NCBI GenBank assembly: GCA_032158125.1
Contig: JASKOT010000040.1
Coordinates: 1-64,000, forward strand
Direction of reading: 5' to 3'
Length of the DNA stretch: 64,000 bases
Origin: Papiliotrema nemorosa
Taxonomy: Eukaryota; Basidiomycota; Tremellomycetes; Tremellales; Rhynchogastremaceae
This document shows positions 1 to 13,000 of the stretch, piece after piece. Below the pieces are notes generated by a model that worked only from the letters and a program-made list of their open reading frames with translations, did no database searches and had not been told where the DNA came from. Within the stretch, counting starts at the first letter, position 1. Each line of letters opens with the position of its first letter. The position numbers and the translations under genes are program-made.

Positions 1-434
1 TTGGTGATTTTGCCCGATAACAAATTGCTGTACACTGTTTATACACAAAATCTTAAATGTGGGGGGGATATAATACATTAGAGTGGCAAAATGGGTTAAC
101 CCCCCCCCCCCCCCCCCCGAGGGTAAAGTTCGAGAAAGACGACGGTCAATGGACAGCAAAAGAGCTTGATTTGATCAACCATCTCTGCCCAGCTTGCAAA
201 ACTCGACAACGAGCTCTAGAAGCTCGCCTCAAAGAGTCTTAAAGAAGCAGCCAAAACTCTAGCTCGCAAAGCCTCAACACAAGTCGACACGCGCGAGATT
301 GCCCAAGGGCTTCCTTTCTCGAGTCGAGTTGATACTACACCCATCTTTCCTTTCAACCCGGCCACAGGTCGACGACCGTTGAAAAGCTTCAGTCGACTCG
401 GTGATCATCCCCATATATATTCAGGATTCCCAAA
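1..434. other. upstream region of IleRS gene with poly-C run
   Basis: No gene can be supported with confidence here. A short open frame at 57-242 (+) starts just before a run of seven G (61-67), crosses a 19-nt C homopolymer (100-118) as a proline stretch, and then reads a plausible soluble segment with a Cys-x2-Cys (LCPACKTRQ). It may be the tail of a gene or repeat that begins left of the window, or chance. The last 200 bases are the probable promoter and 5' leader of the isoleucyl-tRNA synthetase gene, with pyrimidine-rich stretches near 315-360. Confidence 0.4.
100..118. repeat. 19-nt poly-C homopolymer
   Basis: An uninterrupted run of 19 C bases. A second run of the same length lies at 52217-52235. 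Such runs slip easily in replication and sequencing, so the exact length is uncertain. Confidence 0.9.
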
Positions 435-3400
435 ATGCCGTTCAAACAGCATGACCGTGAGTGTGCATAATCTGTCAGTCTATCATGCGCTGACCTGCTA
501 CAGCCACTAAATCCGTGCACATCCCCACGAGCGAGATGAATGTCATCGAGTTTTGGCGAGAGATTGATGCATTCAAGACGTCTCAGAAGCTCTCCGAAGG
601 CAAGCCAGAGTACAGTTTCTACGACGGTCCCCCATTCGCAACTGGTAAACCGCACTATGGTCATCTATTAGCTGGAACCATCAAAGTGAGTTTCTTTGCT
701 TGGTCATGACCCTCGACTGACATCCTAGGATGTGGTCACGCGACATGCCCATGCGACCGGACATCATGTCGAGCGTCGGTTTGGATGGGACACCCATGGT
801 CTGCCCGTCGAACATGAGATTGACAAGGCATTGGGTATCACCGGAAAGGCAGATGTCATGGCGATGGGTATCGACAAGTACAATGCCGCCTGCCGTGAAA
901 TCGTCATGAGGTATTCCAGCGAATGGAAGTCTACCGTTGAGAGAATGGGTCGATGGATCGACTTTGAGACGGGCTACAAGACGCTCGACCCGACGTTCAT
1001 GGAGACTATCTGGTGGGTTTTTGGCCAGTTGTGGGAGAAGAACCAAGTGTACCGAGGAACAAGAGTGATGCCCTACTCTACGGGATGTACCACACCTCTG
1101 AGCAACTTTGAGGCTGGAGAGGACTATCGAGAAGTCATGGATCCTGCTGGTGAGTATACGCGGACTCGTGCATGGGTTGGAACTTATGGTAGTGACCGTT
1201 GCATTCCCCCTTATCGATGATCCGACGACCTCCCTTCTCGCATGGACCACCACACCATGGACCCTTCCCTCCAACTTGGGTTTGTGTGTCCATCCCGATT
1301 TCACCTACATCAAAATACACGATTTCGAGCGAAACCAAAACTTCATTCTCCTCGAGAGTCTGCTATCTACAGTCTACAAGGGATACGACCCGAAGAAGAA
1401 GCCCGACCCGAAGAAAGAGCCGAAATTCAAAAAGGTTGGTACCTTCCAAGGAAAGGATATGGTCGGCTGGCGATACATGCCCATGTTTGACTACTTCACC
1501 GAACAATACGAGGATCGTGCCTTCCGAGTCTTATCCGACACTTATGTCACCGACTCTTCTGGTACCGGTATCGTACATCAGGCACCCGCATTTGGTGAGG
1601 ACGATCATCGGGTCGCTATCGCCCACGGTGTCGTACGAGACGACGAGACTCCACCTTGTCCTCTTGACGAGGCGGGAAGATTCACTTCAGAAGTCAAGGA
1701 TTACGAGGGTCGATATGTCAAGGAGGCCGATGCTCAGATCATCAAGGACCTGCAAAAGAAGGGCCGACTTATAGTCCGATCCGACATTCGACATAGTTAT
1801 CCGTTTTGCTGGAGATCAAAGACTCCCCTCATCTACCGAGCTATCCCGGTGTGGTTCGTACGAGTTGCCCAGCACTCTGACCAGCTCGTCGCCAACAACT
1901 CTAAAACAAGATGGTCAGTCGATGTCTTTCGAGTCAGATTGTCATGCTGACGCAAAGGGTCCCTTCTCACGTTCGGGAGGGTCGATTCGGCCAATGGCTC
2001 AAGAACGCCAGGGATTGGAACATTTCGCGAAACAGGTATTGGGGTACTCCCATTCCCCTATGGGCCAGTGCAGACATGAAGGAGGTCAGTCGACTACGAA
2101 AGTGCGACCGGACGCATGCTAACTTTCCGCAGATCGTCTGCATCAGCTCCGTGGCCCAATTGGAGGAGCTTTCAGGTGTCACTGGCATCAAAGATCTGCA
2201 TAGGGAAAGCATCGACCACATTGTCATCCCTTCAAAACAAGGCAACGGGGATCTGAAACGAATCGAGGAGGTCTTTGATTGTTGGTTCGAGTCTGGAAGG
2301 TAGGTCTCTTCGTACATGGAGATATCGTCCAGGCTGATGGTGAAGTATGCCATACGCTCAGAATCACTACCCCTTTGAGAACCAAGAGTTGTTCAAGCGA
2401 TCTTACCCTGCCGATTTTGTCTGCGAGGGTATGGATCAAACTCGAGGATGGTTTTACACCCTGCTCGTCCTTGGTACTCAGCTCTTCGGTACCGCTCCAT
2501 GGAAGAACCTCATCGTCAATGGTCTCGTTCTCGCCGCGTGAGTCCTCGGGATCATGAATGGCGCACACATTTGAGTCTGATTCCTAGGGATGGTAAGAAG
2601 ATGAGCAAGAGTCTGAAAAACTACCCCGATCCCAACGACATCATCAACAAGTATGGTGCCGATTGCGTACGACTCTTCCTGGTCAACTCGCCAGTCGTCC
2701 GAGGTGAAAATTTGCGATTCCGAGAGGAAGGTGTCCGAGAAATCTTGGCAAATGTTATCTTGAAATGGATCAACTCGCTCAATTTCTACCTCGGTCAGGT
2801 AGAGCTGTTCGAGCAGACAACCGGCGAAAAGTTCATGTATAATCATGATGCGCCAAAGAGCACAAACGTGATGGACAGATGGATCTTGGCCACATGCCAG
2901 AGTTTGATCCAGCATGTTGATGAGGAGATGGCCGGTCAGTGCAGGAATGATTGGGTCCGATGAGACATTGCTAAGGTGCAGCTTACCGGCTCTATACCGT
3001 CATCCCGACCTTGTTGGAGCTCATCTCTGATTTGACAAATTGGTACATTCGATTCAACCGAACCCGACTGAAGGGTTCCGGCGGTGTGGAGGACACCCGA
3101 GCTGCCCTCAACTCGTTGTACGAGGCGCTCTACACCCTCTGTCTCACCATGGTGAGTGATACAAAATCGACATGTCTGCTGACACCCAGTCCTCCTTTGC
3201 CCCCTTCACCTCTGAGACTGTCTATCAGAGTCTACTGCTGACTTCTCCTCCACCTGCCGATCCCTCGCAAGATGTGCGATCGGTTCATTTCCTACCCTTC
3301 CCGAAGATGAGAAAAGAGTACTTTGACCCTGTCATCGAAAGACAGGTCACGCGGATGCGAGCGGTCATTGAGCTCGGAAGGAATATCCGGGAGAGGAATA

Positions 3401-4166
3401 ACCTCAAGGTCAAGGTATGTTCTGCGCTCCAACGATTCTTCCATATCCTGATTCGTAGATGCCCCTCAAGGAGTTCACCATCTTCCATCACGACCAAGAA
3501 TATCTCGATGATGTGAAGTCATTGCAAGAATATGTCGTCGCCGAGCTCAACGTCATCAACGTTATCTACACCACGGACGAGTCTGCTGTCGGAATCAAAT
3601 ACAAGGCTGTCGCAGACTGGACCGTCCTCGGAAAGAAACTCCGAAAAGACGGAGCGAAAGTGAGGAACGCTCTTCCCGACGTTTCTTCCGACGCCTGCAA
3701 GGCGTTTGTCCTAGATGGCAAGATGGATGTTGCCGGTGTAGAGCTTGTCGCTGGTGATCTTCTCATCAACCGATATGTGGACGATGCCGACAGCAAGACC
3801 CACGAGAATGCCACCGACAATGATGTCATTGTCATTCTCGACATCCAGAAACATTCCGATTTGGAGCACCTCACTCTGCTTCGTTCGCTCACGTCGCGCG
3901 TTAACAAGCTGCGAAAAGAGGCTGGATTGAGACCCTCGGACAAGGTCGATATCTTCTACGAGTATGACAGTGGAGAAAAGGACGCCATCGAGCCGGCACT
4001 CAGGGGTAACGAAGAGCTGCTGGTCAAGCCATTTGGTGTTTTACCAGTTGACGTAGCCCAACTGCCAGAGGGAAGGAAAGTATTGGGCGTAGAAAAGCGA
4101 GCGAAAGGAGCGGAGGACTTGGACGCGGATGAGCGATATGTTCTCACATTGGCAGAGAAGGCATAA
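435..4166 (+). CDS. ILS1: isoleucyl-tRNA synthetase, cytoplasmic
   Basis: Charges tRNA-Ile with isoleucine in the cytosol; class I synthetase with a CP1 editing domain. I read eleven exons: 435-456, 504-685, 729-1149, 1193-1913, 1958-2084, 2133-2299, 2346-2537, 2588-2934, 2982-3151, 3190-3414 and 3459-4166. They sum to 3282 nt (1093 aa), close to the roughly 1070 aa of yeast Ils1. The HIGH-type signature is read as [10 protein letters not shown] in exon 2 and the KMSKS loop as [11 protein letters not shown] at the start of exon 8. The editing region carries [10 protein letters not shown]. The first exon is only 22 nt and joins in frame to the conserved N-terminus ([15 protein letters not shown]). 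No organelle targeting sequence is visible, so this is the cytosolic enzyme. The gene looks intact. Confidence 0.97.
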
Positions 4167-4477
4167 AAGTCGCGTATACAGGTATCAATCATCTTAGAAC
4201 GAATGAACACCATAAACTTTCAGTTAAGCTCTCAATACACCCTTTTTCCTGCCAGAACACAGAGGTCTCTCGCTGGAAGATGCCTCGCAAGAGAGCCAGG
4301 AAGACTTGGTCGGCTTTGTATGGCCATCTCGGATCCGCCCCGAAATGATATCGGATACTCCGGGCTGTGTTGCTTAGTGGCTGTTGTTTTGGTAAGCTTG
4401 TGGCCGTTTCTTGTATCTCACTTTTGGTCCACGGGAGGCCATCTCGTCGCCATACTGAGCTACCAACCAGAATCGTC
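4167..4477. other. intergenic, IleRS 3' end to Zn2Cys6 gene
   Basis: 311 bases between two genes on the same strand. It must hold the IleRS 3' UTR and the promoter of the transcription factor. I see no further gene or clear element. Confidence 0.6.
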
Positions 4478-6629
4478 ATGGTAGGTTCTGTCAATTCTGT
4501 ACGAGTAAGGTGCGACTCTGCCGTTAATCAAACTTAGCCCGAATCTTCAGCTCCTCCTCCGAAACGAACCAAACTCTTTCGAGCATGCGATTCCTGTGTC
4601 GCTTCAAAGACTCGATGCGATGATCTGACAGCTGAGGGATGCTCCTTATGCAGGAGAAAGCACAAAAGATGCTCGTTGCTCGAAGAGGAGGATCAGTCTA
4701 GCTTCGCCTTGATGCCCGGTAGTAATCTTCGACGTGATGGTGAATCAACCAGCGGCTTTGGGTTCAACGCAGTGCAAGTGGCCTTGTCCCCCGATACGAG
4801 GACTCGACTCGATATGGTGGAGGCTAGAACATGGGATCTAGAGCTTCGAGTCCGGCAGATAGAGGTCAACGCTGCTAGCGTCCCTTCACTACCTGTCCAA
4901 ACGCCAATTCTCGCAAGCGGAAACAACATCCCCCTGGACCCGATCATGGGCGGATCCATCTCTGTTCCTACTCGAACCCACTCCACACCTGATGTCTCTG
5001 GATACTTTGGGCAAAACGCGGTCGCCGGTCCATCAAGACTAGACGTATCGAGCGGAAGGGGGAACATCTCTGCGGTCGCTTCTGGGAAGGAGGAGTATGA
5101 CCTGAGGGTGTTGGACGATATGAAGAAGACTCAATTCTGGCCGTTCGACGAGAATCTGTTCAGCCTCTGCGGGAGAAAGGGATATCCTGACGTTGTCAAG
5201 AGTGGCTTGATGACCCAGACTCAAGTCGACATGTCCTTCCAGCTGTAGGTCGCCTTGGCCATTTTCAAGAGTGACTGATCATAGGTGGAAACATCGCTCG
5301 GCAGATATTCTCCCTCTCGCTCCCTTCCTCCTCACCACCACTCCCACCCCTTCGCACCCTTTCGTTGTTCTCGCCATCATTGCCCAGCTGGAGCGATACC
5401 CCTCTGCGGAAATGTTTGAGATGATCAACGAGTCAATAAGACAGGCGCTACTAGGTGCAGTCAGTGTGGACGTGGTGCTCGCTCTCCTTATCGGTACGAC
5501 GGCCGGGACCACACCCGAGCTGCCTTCGCGGTCGAGGATAATTTCGATTGCTTATGAGATTGGAAAGGCTTTGGGGATGGAGTCAAACACGCTAGCAGGC
5601 CTGGAAATGGGCGAGGAGCTGTGTCAACCATGGTGGAGGGAGAGATACGAGGAGATGCTCCTGGTCAGGTCTCATGGATTCGTGCTTACGCATACTGATG
5701 CCTAGTGGGAAAATGTGAAATGCCAGTACAATTAGTAAGTCGGTCTCTGGCCCTTCAGTCAGCCGAGCGTCCTGACTGATTCACTCAGTATCCATATGGC
5801 CAGCTGTCGTGTACATACTATTTTGCCCAGTCACGTCGGCAAGCTGCCCCTCCCTCCTGGTGACCATTACCGTATAGCCAGGGAGTATCTCCGCCGTAAA
5901 GACTCTTTGATCGAAGCCTTTCGACCACATCTTGAGAATATCGCCAAAGCCGAAAGTCTATCACTATTCGGGGCCGAAGATACCATCAACCTCACCGAAT
6001 CCTGGTCATCGCTACAAGTTCGCCTCGAAAATCATCGTAGAATCAACCCACCACCTCCTGGTGACATGGGAAGCACTTTTCTAGAGTTTTACCTCGGCTA
6101 TAGGACCATCAAGTTTTATCAAAGACTGCCAACGCCCATATCACCCGATATCAAGATGGAAGGTCACAATGCCATCGGTGTCGAAATGCTGCGTCTCAGC
6201 ACCTCCATTGTCGACTACTTTATCGATCTCGACCTGGATTCCACAGCTTGCCAGCTATATCCACAGACACTGGGCGTGGTGGTAGGCGCGATAGGGACCA
6301 TCCTGGCAGTCTACGCCGTCGTCTATAAACAACATCCAAATTTCTTGGGAATCAATATCGAGCGAACGAAAATGGCGGCGGAAAAGGTGCATCGAAATGG
6401 AGGAATACCTTCGAGAATCCTGCGAAAGATGAGAGAGGAGTTTGCCGCTGCGTTGGATGTACCCGAACCTCCCGTCGATCTGGGTTCAACGTCAAACGGT
6501 ATACCATTCGACTTTGGAATGGAGGGAGAGATGCTGGATCCTGATATATCAGCTTGGACCTTTTTGTTCAATTCCATGCCTGATATGAGCGACTCGCTCG
6601 ACTCGTCCTTCAGCTTCAATAGTGGTTAG
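4478..6629 (+). CDS. Zn(II)2Cys6 fungal transcription factor
   Basis: Probable DNA-binding regulator in the nucleus; its targets cannot be told from sequence. Exons 4478-4480, 4538-5244, 5285-5663, 5706-5734 and 5789-6629 sum to 1959 nt (652 aa). The binuclear zinc cluster is near residues 14-42, with spacing C-x2-C-x6-C-x7-C-x2-C-x6-C (CDSC, RCDD, CSLC, KRCS). A basic linker and acidic patch follow, then a helical middle region typical of the fungal MHR (fungal_trans) domain. The acidic C-terminus may activate. The first exon is the start codon alone, directly followed by a GTAGGT donor. I chose it because an in-frame stop (TAG) lies right at the acceptor, so the zinc exon cannot extend upstream. 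The spacing is loosely like Leu3/War1 factors, but I would not assign it to one. Confidence 0.9.
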
Positions 6630-6826
6630 TACAGTATGGATGCATATATGCCTCAGGGCCGAAAGCCTTGTAGAGCTGCAGACGCGGTCGCATTTTGCAA
6701 CGTGCATGACTGGCATAGGGTTCCATCAAGGTAGAAACTATGTACAATGGGTTCACCGTGTATCCTCCTTTTTTACATTTCGCGCATCCATCAAGGCGTC
6801 GGGAACCGTGAACGTAAAGACATCAT

Positions 6827-9127
6827 TCAGGCTACCCATCGCCACATAACTGCACTCGCAATCGCAACGACCCCAGCAGCGACCGCTCTTCGCTTATTCC
6901 TTTCGTGACGGGCCACTTCTTCCGCTCCGATGAAGTCGTCCCACTTTACATTCCTGTTGATCCACCAGAACAGTGTCGCCGGCCCGGGAAAGTGTGTCTG
7001 CACGTTCAGCATCAATACAAGTCGGTAGTAGTCCTGGCTCACGTATACTCGTCCCGTCCCGCCATCTGCTCGGAAGTAATGCTTGGCAGTTGCCCAAGGT
7101 CCTTCTGCCATCCGCTTGTCCAGCCACCTAAACATCAGCTCGACGAATGTTTTCAGAGTCTGCACCTACACATTATACTTTTCACACGCAGATTGCTTCA
7201 CCTCTAGTGCATTGATCTTGTGCTTGGACATTGCCACAACACAATCGGAGATGTAGTTTGCCTGAACCTCCAGGAAGAATGCAACACTGACTGCATACCG
7301 TCAGGCCCATGGTCGCTCGTGTCATTTGACCCACATAGAACAGATGCAGAGTTGGCGCCTAGCATCTGGAAAAAGTTTGGAAACCCGGGCATCACGCTCT
7401 ACCCATCAGCGAACGGTTGAGCAAACGAAGGCTTGAACTCACTGCATGGTATCCGGTAGCATGGGATCGATCGGAATGTATAGCATGACCGTCTCGACCT
7501 GTGATGTCTAGGGCGACTTTCTGTGTGTCGTCAGCGATGCCCGGGACCAAGTGAAATGTCGAGGGAGGAGACGTAACTGACCACATCGAACCCTGTAGCC
7601 AAGGCAATGACGTCCGGCGAGTACGTTTTGCCTGCAATATCATTATCGGTGAGCGAGTCTTTCAGGCCTGTACATACCGCTGGCCGTGACGACTTCATCC
7701 GGGGTCGCCGAGACGAGCTTGTCCCAAGATGGAGTGACATTTGGTTTGTTCAAAGCATCCAGATAGCCGCTGTAGCTCTTCAGCGACAGAAACCCAATTT
7801 GGAGGAGCTCACCCATCCATGACGATACGCTTGGCTCCGAGTCGGAAAGGTGGCACAATGGTATCCTTGTATCCTGGCGGCGCCCTCTTCCTCATCCACC
7901 CAGCGAGGCGCTATCCGATCAGCCTGTGGCAAGTGGATGCGGTTCCAACACACTCACCGTCGACACATTCTTCCCGATTGAAGGAAAAGATGGAAGAAAT
8001 ATAGCATAACTCAGCTCCATCTTCACCCAATTGATCAGTCGAATCAGCCAAAGGAAAAACGGAATCGAGTGGAGAAAGGTCTCTCGAGGGGTGTACGGAG
8101 TCGAGTGAGGACCCTGCCTCGTTGGACTGGTTTTAGCTGGCTGTAAGATGTGTATATGCTTACCTTGGTGAAAGCCACTGGTGTGATCTAGACATAGCTA
8201 TCACTTTGACGTCGGGGTCTTGCGCAAGGGCAGTGACCAGCTGCACACTGATGGTCAACTTCGTTCCGACCGATGAGCCGATCGGTCCACCTACCCGCTG
8301 CACCCGTTACCCACCACCATCACCTCTTTCCCCTTGAAATGCTTCACCTCCAGATCCCGAGGCCAAGTCAATGTATGCAACACCTGCCCCTTGTACGTGT
8401 CCAATCCGGGACAGTCAGGCATGAGGGGCTCAGAAAAACCTCCGATAGCAGAGACGAGAATCTTGTGTCGGACTGTAAACTCTCCCGAGGGCCCCTTCAA
8501 GGTGATGTCCCACGAAGCTGATTCAGAATCCCAAATTCCCTTGACGTAAGTGTGACCGAGCTTGATCTTCGGCATAAGCCCTTGATCTCTCGCAAGCTTC
8601 TGCCAGTCTGACATTAGTCCATCTGACTTCGACGAGGATGGGAATAGGCGTACACTCTAGGATCTCGGCTCGGGGAGGATGAGTCTCGGTCCAATTGGGA
8701 TTGAGATGTCGAGAATGAGAGTAGACTACAGCCGACACACTGCTATCAGCACAGACAGATAGGTAAAATAGAATGCTACTGACTCGCATCGACATCCTCT
8801 GTGGATCAGTCAGCTCTAAGGTTAGGATTGTTCAACCCACGGGTATCGATTGTTGTTCCAAGTGCCTTTCGTCAGAGTCACCTCAATGCATGTTGGAGCC
8901 TCTTACCTCCGACAGCGTCATCTCTGTCGTAGATCTGATAATGTTAGCTGAGCACGTCACCGTGAAAAACTCACAATGAAATCTTGGAAACCTTTCCTCT
9001 GAAGATCGAGGGCGAGGCAAATCCCTGATAGACTGCCCGATCAGTCCTACAGACCACATCCCAGAGCTATGTGATTGCAGACTCACCCAGAGCCGATAAT
9101 GCATACTTGAACTGGAGCGTCGCTCAT
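6827..9127 (-). CDS. FAD/NADPH-dependent monooxygenase (FMO / Baeyer-Villiger type)
   Basis: Predicted flavoprotein oxygenase; the substrate is unknown. Reading the complement from 9127 gives MSDAPVQVCIIGSG joined to LSGICLALDLQRKGF, the GxGxSG FAD-binding fold. Next comes GGTWNNNRYPG with CRCDVSAVVYSHS, the motif typical of BVMO-like enzymes. The second Rossmann motif is VVGNGCSGVQLV, followed by IALATGFD (the conserved ATG-x-D stretch) and MPGFPNFFQMLGANS near the C-terminus. At least thirteen short introns are needed, and all the joins I tested keep frame. The C-terminal 20 residues (KRRAVAAGVVAIASAVMWRW) look like a weak membrane anchor. It is divergent from the kinesin gene across about 900 bases. 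It appears intact; the exact exon ends in the central part are less sure. Confidence 0.88.
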
Positions 9128-10025
9128 ATTGAGGGTGGAAGGATGACACGAGATTCAGAGTCTACGAGAGGTATAGCATCGATATATACCGGAGGGGGGC
9201 GTTGGACTGACCGTGTCTCGAAATCTGACCGCGTTTCAGATTCACCTCCACCTTTTGAGCACTCAGACGTTGCAGATGGCAACAAATCAAGTGAGAGGCA
9301 GCGATGCATCTATGTGTCTGTGAAAGGCAAATCTACGAGCTTGGCCGATGAGTAGGCTCAAAAACACAAGGGGCGAGTGTCACAACACGATTCATCGGCG
9401 TTTCTTCTCGACGAGAGGTTCGCTCCCAATGTAGTCCCTCCACGCCACCTTCCTGTTGAATCACCACCAGAGGTATACTAGTCCAGGGGATGTAGTATAA
9501 ATTGTGAGCCGTACGATCACTGCGGCACCTGGACGAGAGGCACATCGTCTACCGTTTGAGGGTTACAGAGCGAATCTCGGAGATCGCTTCATTCCGTTGC
9601 AGGGTCGACCATGATAGCATCAACGATTTCCCCCGGTCTCCGCTCCCCTGTTCTTCACCGATGGGACATTCCCCATAATGACATGCGATGCAGACTCGGT
9701 TTGGTGTCACAGTGGATAAGGGGGAATGGGATGTGTGCCATGGACGCGACTGTCTTTGGGTTGACTTTGAAATTTGATCCCGCTCCTACTCTCCGATGAA
9801 TCACAACAACTGCCATAGTCGACGGTCACTCAACATAGCTTCTCGACTGCATCGCCCACTCATTTCACAGCCTAGAACAACAGGAAGAAAATAATCGACA
9901 TATTTCGTACACACGCTTGATCAAATTGCGCCGAAGCATTTGAGCGGACGAGGGCGGTAGCGGTCGACCCGAAAGCCTTTACAAGTCGTAATCAAAGTCG
10001 CGACTCCGCGCTCCAGCTCGGCGTG
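9128..10025. other. divergent intergenic region, FMO and kinesin
   Basis: About 900 bases shared by two divergent promoters. Short open frames on both strands (for example 9611-9799 +, 9333-9545 -) have no recognisable product and no flanking splice signals that extend them. I see no RNA gene or mobile element. Confidence 0.5.
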
Positions 10026-13000
10026 ATGGACTCCAGCATACAAATATGTGGTGAGTACTACTCAGTTCCCTCGATGATGACTGACGCGAGTAGTGCGTGT
10101 GCGACCATGGCATCCGGAAAAGGAGCTCCCATTCGTCAGTCAACACGTCAATCAACCCTTTTTTCTCGGCGATGGCAACTTTGCCAACTCCCCTAGAAAG
10201 CCTGCAGGGGGAGGATCTCTCAAGGAAGTAGTCGGTGAATTCTATGTGGCCCTTGATGACGAGATGGAGCTGATCATGTAGAGGTGATGGATGCGCGGCA
10301 AATCGACTTTGATCGACCGGAACCTGGCGCAGAAGCAAGAAGGGGTCAGCCAGGGGTGAGAAGATACAAGGACAAGAGGTCTGTCAGACTATTTGCAGAA
10401 AACTGCCAGCTGACGCGTGGCAGATATGTCTTTGACAGAGTGTTTGGAATGGATGCATCGCAGGATATGGTGTTTGAGCATACCGCAAAACCACTATTAG
10501 CAGGCGTGCTGGATGGTTTCAATGCGACGGTCTTCGCCTATGGAGTGAGCTAGATCGTGATGACCTGTGATGAAGCTGACACCAACAGGCGACAGGATGC
10601 GGTAAGACGCATACCATCACTGGAACTCCCGATGATCCTGGGATCACCAAGCGAGTTGTTCAAGAGTTGTTTGACATGGCCGGTGCACTCAGAGACGAGG
10701 TCGAAATCGAGGTCAGCATGGTCGAAGTGTACAATGAAGTCATTCGAGATCTTCTCAGTGACGATTATGCCAAGCCGCGAGCAGGTGGTCTCAAGTTGCT
10801 GGAGAATGAAAAGGAGAGGATCAAAATTCACGACGTAACGAGCCGGAAACCTGTATCAGCAGACGAAGTCATGGACCTGGTCGTCCTCGGAAACACGCGA
10901 CGAAGTACCTCCCCTACGGCAGCCAACGCAGAATCATCCCGATCCCATGCCGTCCTGCAAATCAACGTCACTAGGAAAAGTGTCAATCACGAAGTGGATG
11001 TTGAAGCGGAGAATGTGGAGCGACCAGCTTCATTTGCCACGTTGTCGATCATCGACCTCGCTGGAAGTGAGAAAGCGGCCGCGACTACGAACATGGGGGC
11101 GAGGATGAAGGAAGGACAGAATATCAACAAATCACTACTCCAGCTGTCCAACTGTATCGAAGCATTGTGTCAGGATGCCAAGACGGGCAGAAAGACTTTC
11201 ATCCCTTATCGAAACTCGAAACTCACTCGGATGTTGAAGTTCTCGCTCGGGGGAAACTGCCGGACCGTCATGATCGTCTGCGTTTCGCCTAGCTCGAAAG
11301 ACCTCGAGGATACGAGCAACACCTTGATGTGGGCAAACAAGGCCAAGAACGTGAAAACGCAGGTCTCAAGGAATACTGCGGGTCAACATGTTTCAGCTCG
11401 ACAATACCTTTCAACCATCAACGAACAGCAGCTGCGTATCAAATGGCTAGAGGGAGAGATTGCGAGATTGAACGAAATGGACTTTTCCAAGCCCGGATCC
11501 ACGACCTGGTCCAAGCAAAAGGCAGAGGCGGCCAAACAAGAGGCCGAGCGCTTCATGGGAGGAGTCAGGACCGAGATGGCGAATGCTATGGGCAAGGTCA
11601 CGAGCGGAGCGACTCAACGTGCGCTGTGGGATACAGCAGAGATCAGGATAGCAGCACTCAGGGCTCAGCTGGTGCAGGCTCAGCTCAACCCGCTGGGTCG
11701 ACCAGCGGAAGATGTCACACGACACGTAGAGATACTGCAATCGCTCATCCGGCAACAAGAAGCGGCCTTTTCAAAGAACCCTCAGGTCACGCTGGCCGTA
11801 CAACAAGAAGCAAATGTTACGGCGACACTGAACCGGATCTTGAAAACCAACGAAGACCGCACCCTGGGCGATTCTATCGATCCTGCAGAATTGGTCTCGT
11901 TCAAATTAGGTATTGCGGCACAGAGGTCTGATCTCGACAAGAGCGTTTCCTCGGCGAGAGAGAAAGGGTATCGAGACGCAATACAAGCTCTATCGGAAGC
12001 TTTTGCTCAGGTCGTCTCGATGGCTCATGGATGGTCCATGGCAGTACAGGAGGAATCGAATCTGCTGCTTGGCTTGTCACAAAGTATTCAGGGGGGAGGA
12101 CAGCTTGTCCCGGCAGCGGACAGGCTCAACGACTTCCAGGCGTCAATGCTGACCCAACTGGCTGGGATATTTAGCAAGTCGGCCCTGTCGAAACCACCTC
12201 CGCTACCTACTGTTGTCCTTGAAGCCAACTCTACCCTTTCTCAAATCGCCCTCCTGTCCCCTGCCCGCCCTCGCATTAACCACACCGCTCGACCATTGGG
12301 CCCTCCTTCCCGCGGCACGCCCAAGAAACCTGCGATCAGTGCCTTCCACGCGAACCCGGCCGCACGTCGTATCTTGGCAGCGGTGGCTCCGTCATCGCCG
12401 GCGCGGTCGACAAAGGCCGGCCCCGCCTCTCCGTTACGATCGGTTTTGCGTCGTCCCACGCAACATAGAGTAGGCCGCGTCAAGGGAAGGACACCAAAGA
12501 AGACGGCAAGATGGAAGGATGATGTTGGAGGCAGTCTAGACGATCGCTCGACGGCCGCCGATGCGTTGGTCTTTAGCAGTCCAAGCGAAGTGAGCGGTGT
12601 CGAGGGAGGCGCTTTAACCTCGGACGAAATGACTGATACGGGCGATGAAGCGACTCCACCTCGACCAAAGGCAATCATGGCGCTTCCAAAATCAGGTATA
12701 CCCAAGCCAATCTCCCCTTCAAACCCATTCTACTCTTCTTTGACAACGTCGATCACATCAGCAGCCGCTCCATCGAGTTCGACCAGTCCCACGGCGATCC
12801 CAGAATGGAAGAAGAATAGGATACTGATGGGCAAATCCAAGTTGTCGAGATTGTCTATTCTGGGCGAGGAACGAGAGTCCAGTGTTTCGCCCGACCGCCC
12901 AATTACAAACAGACCGGCTACCTCTGGCTCGTTATCCCGACCGAGCAACAGGGGTCCTCTGTCCGAGAGATCGGACAATTCCCCACCAGTCGCCGGATCC

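Noticed and set aside
12241..12705. Antisense open frame inside the kinesin tail
   Set aside because: Lies wholly opposite a long, well-supported coding exon. Open because of Ser/Pro/Arg codon bias.
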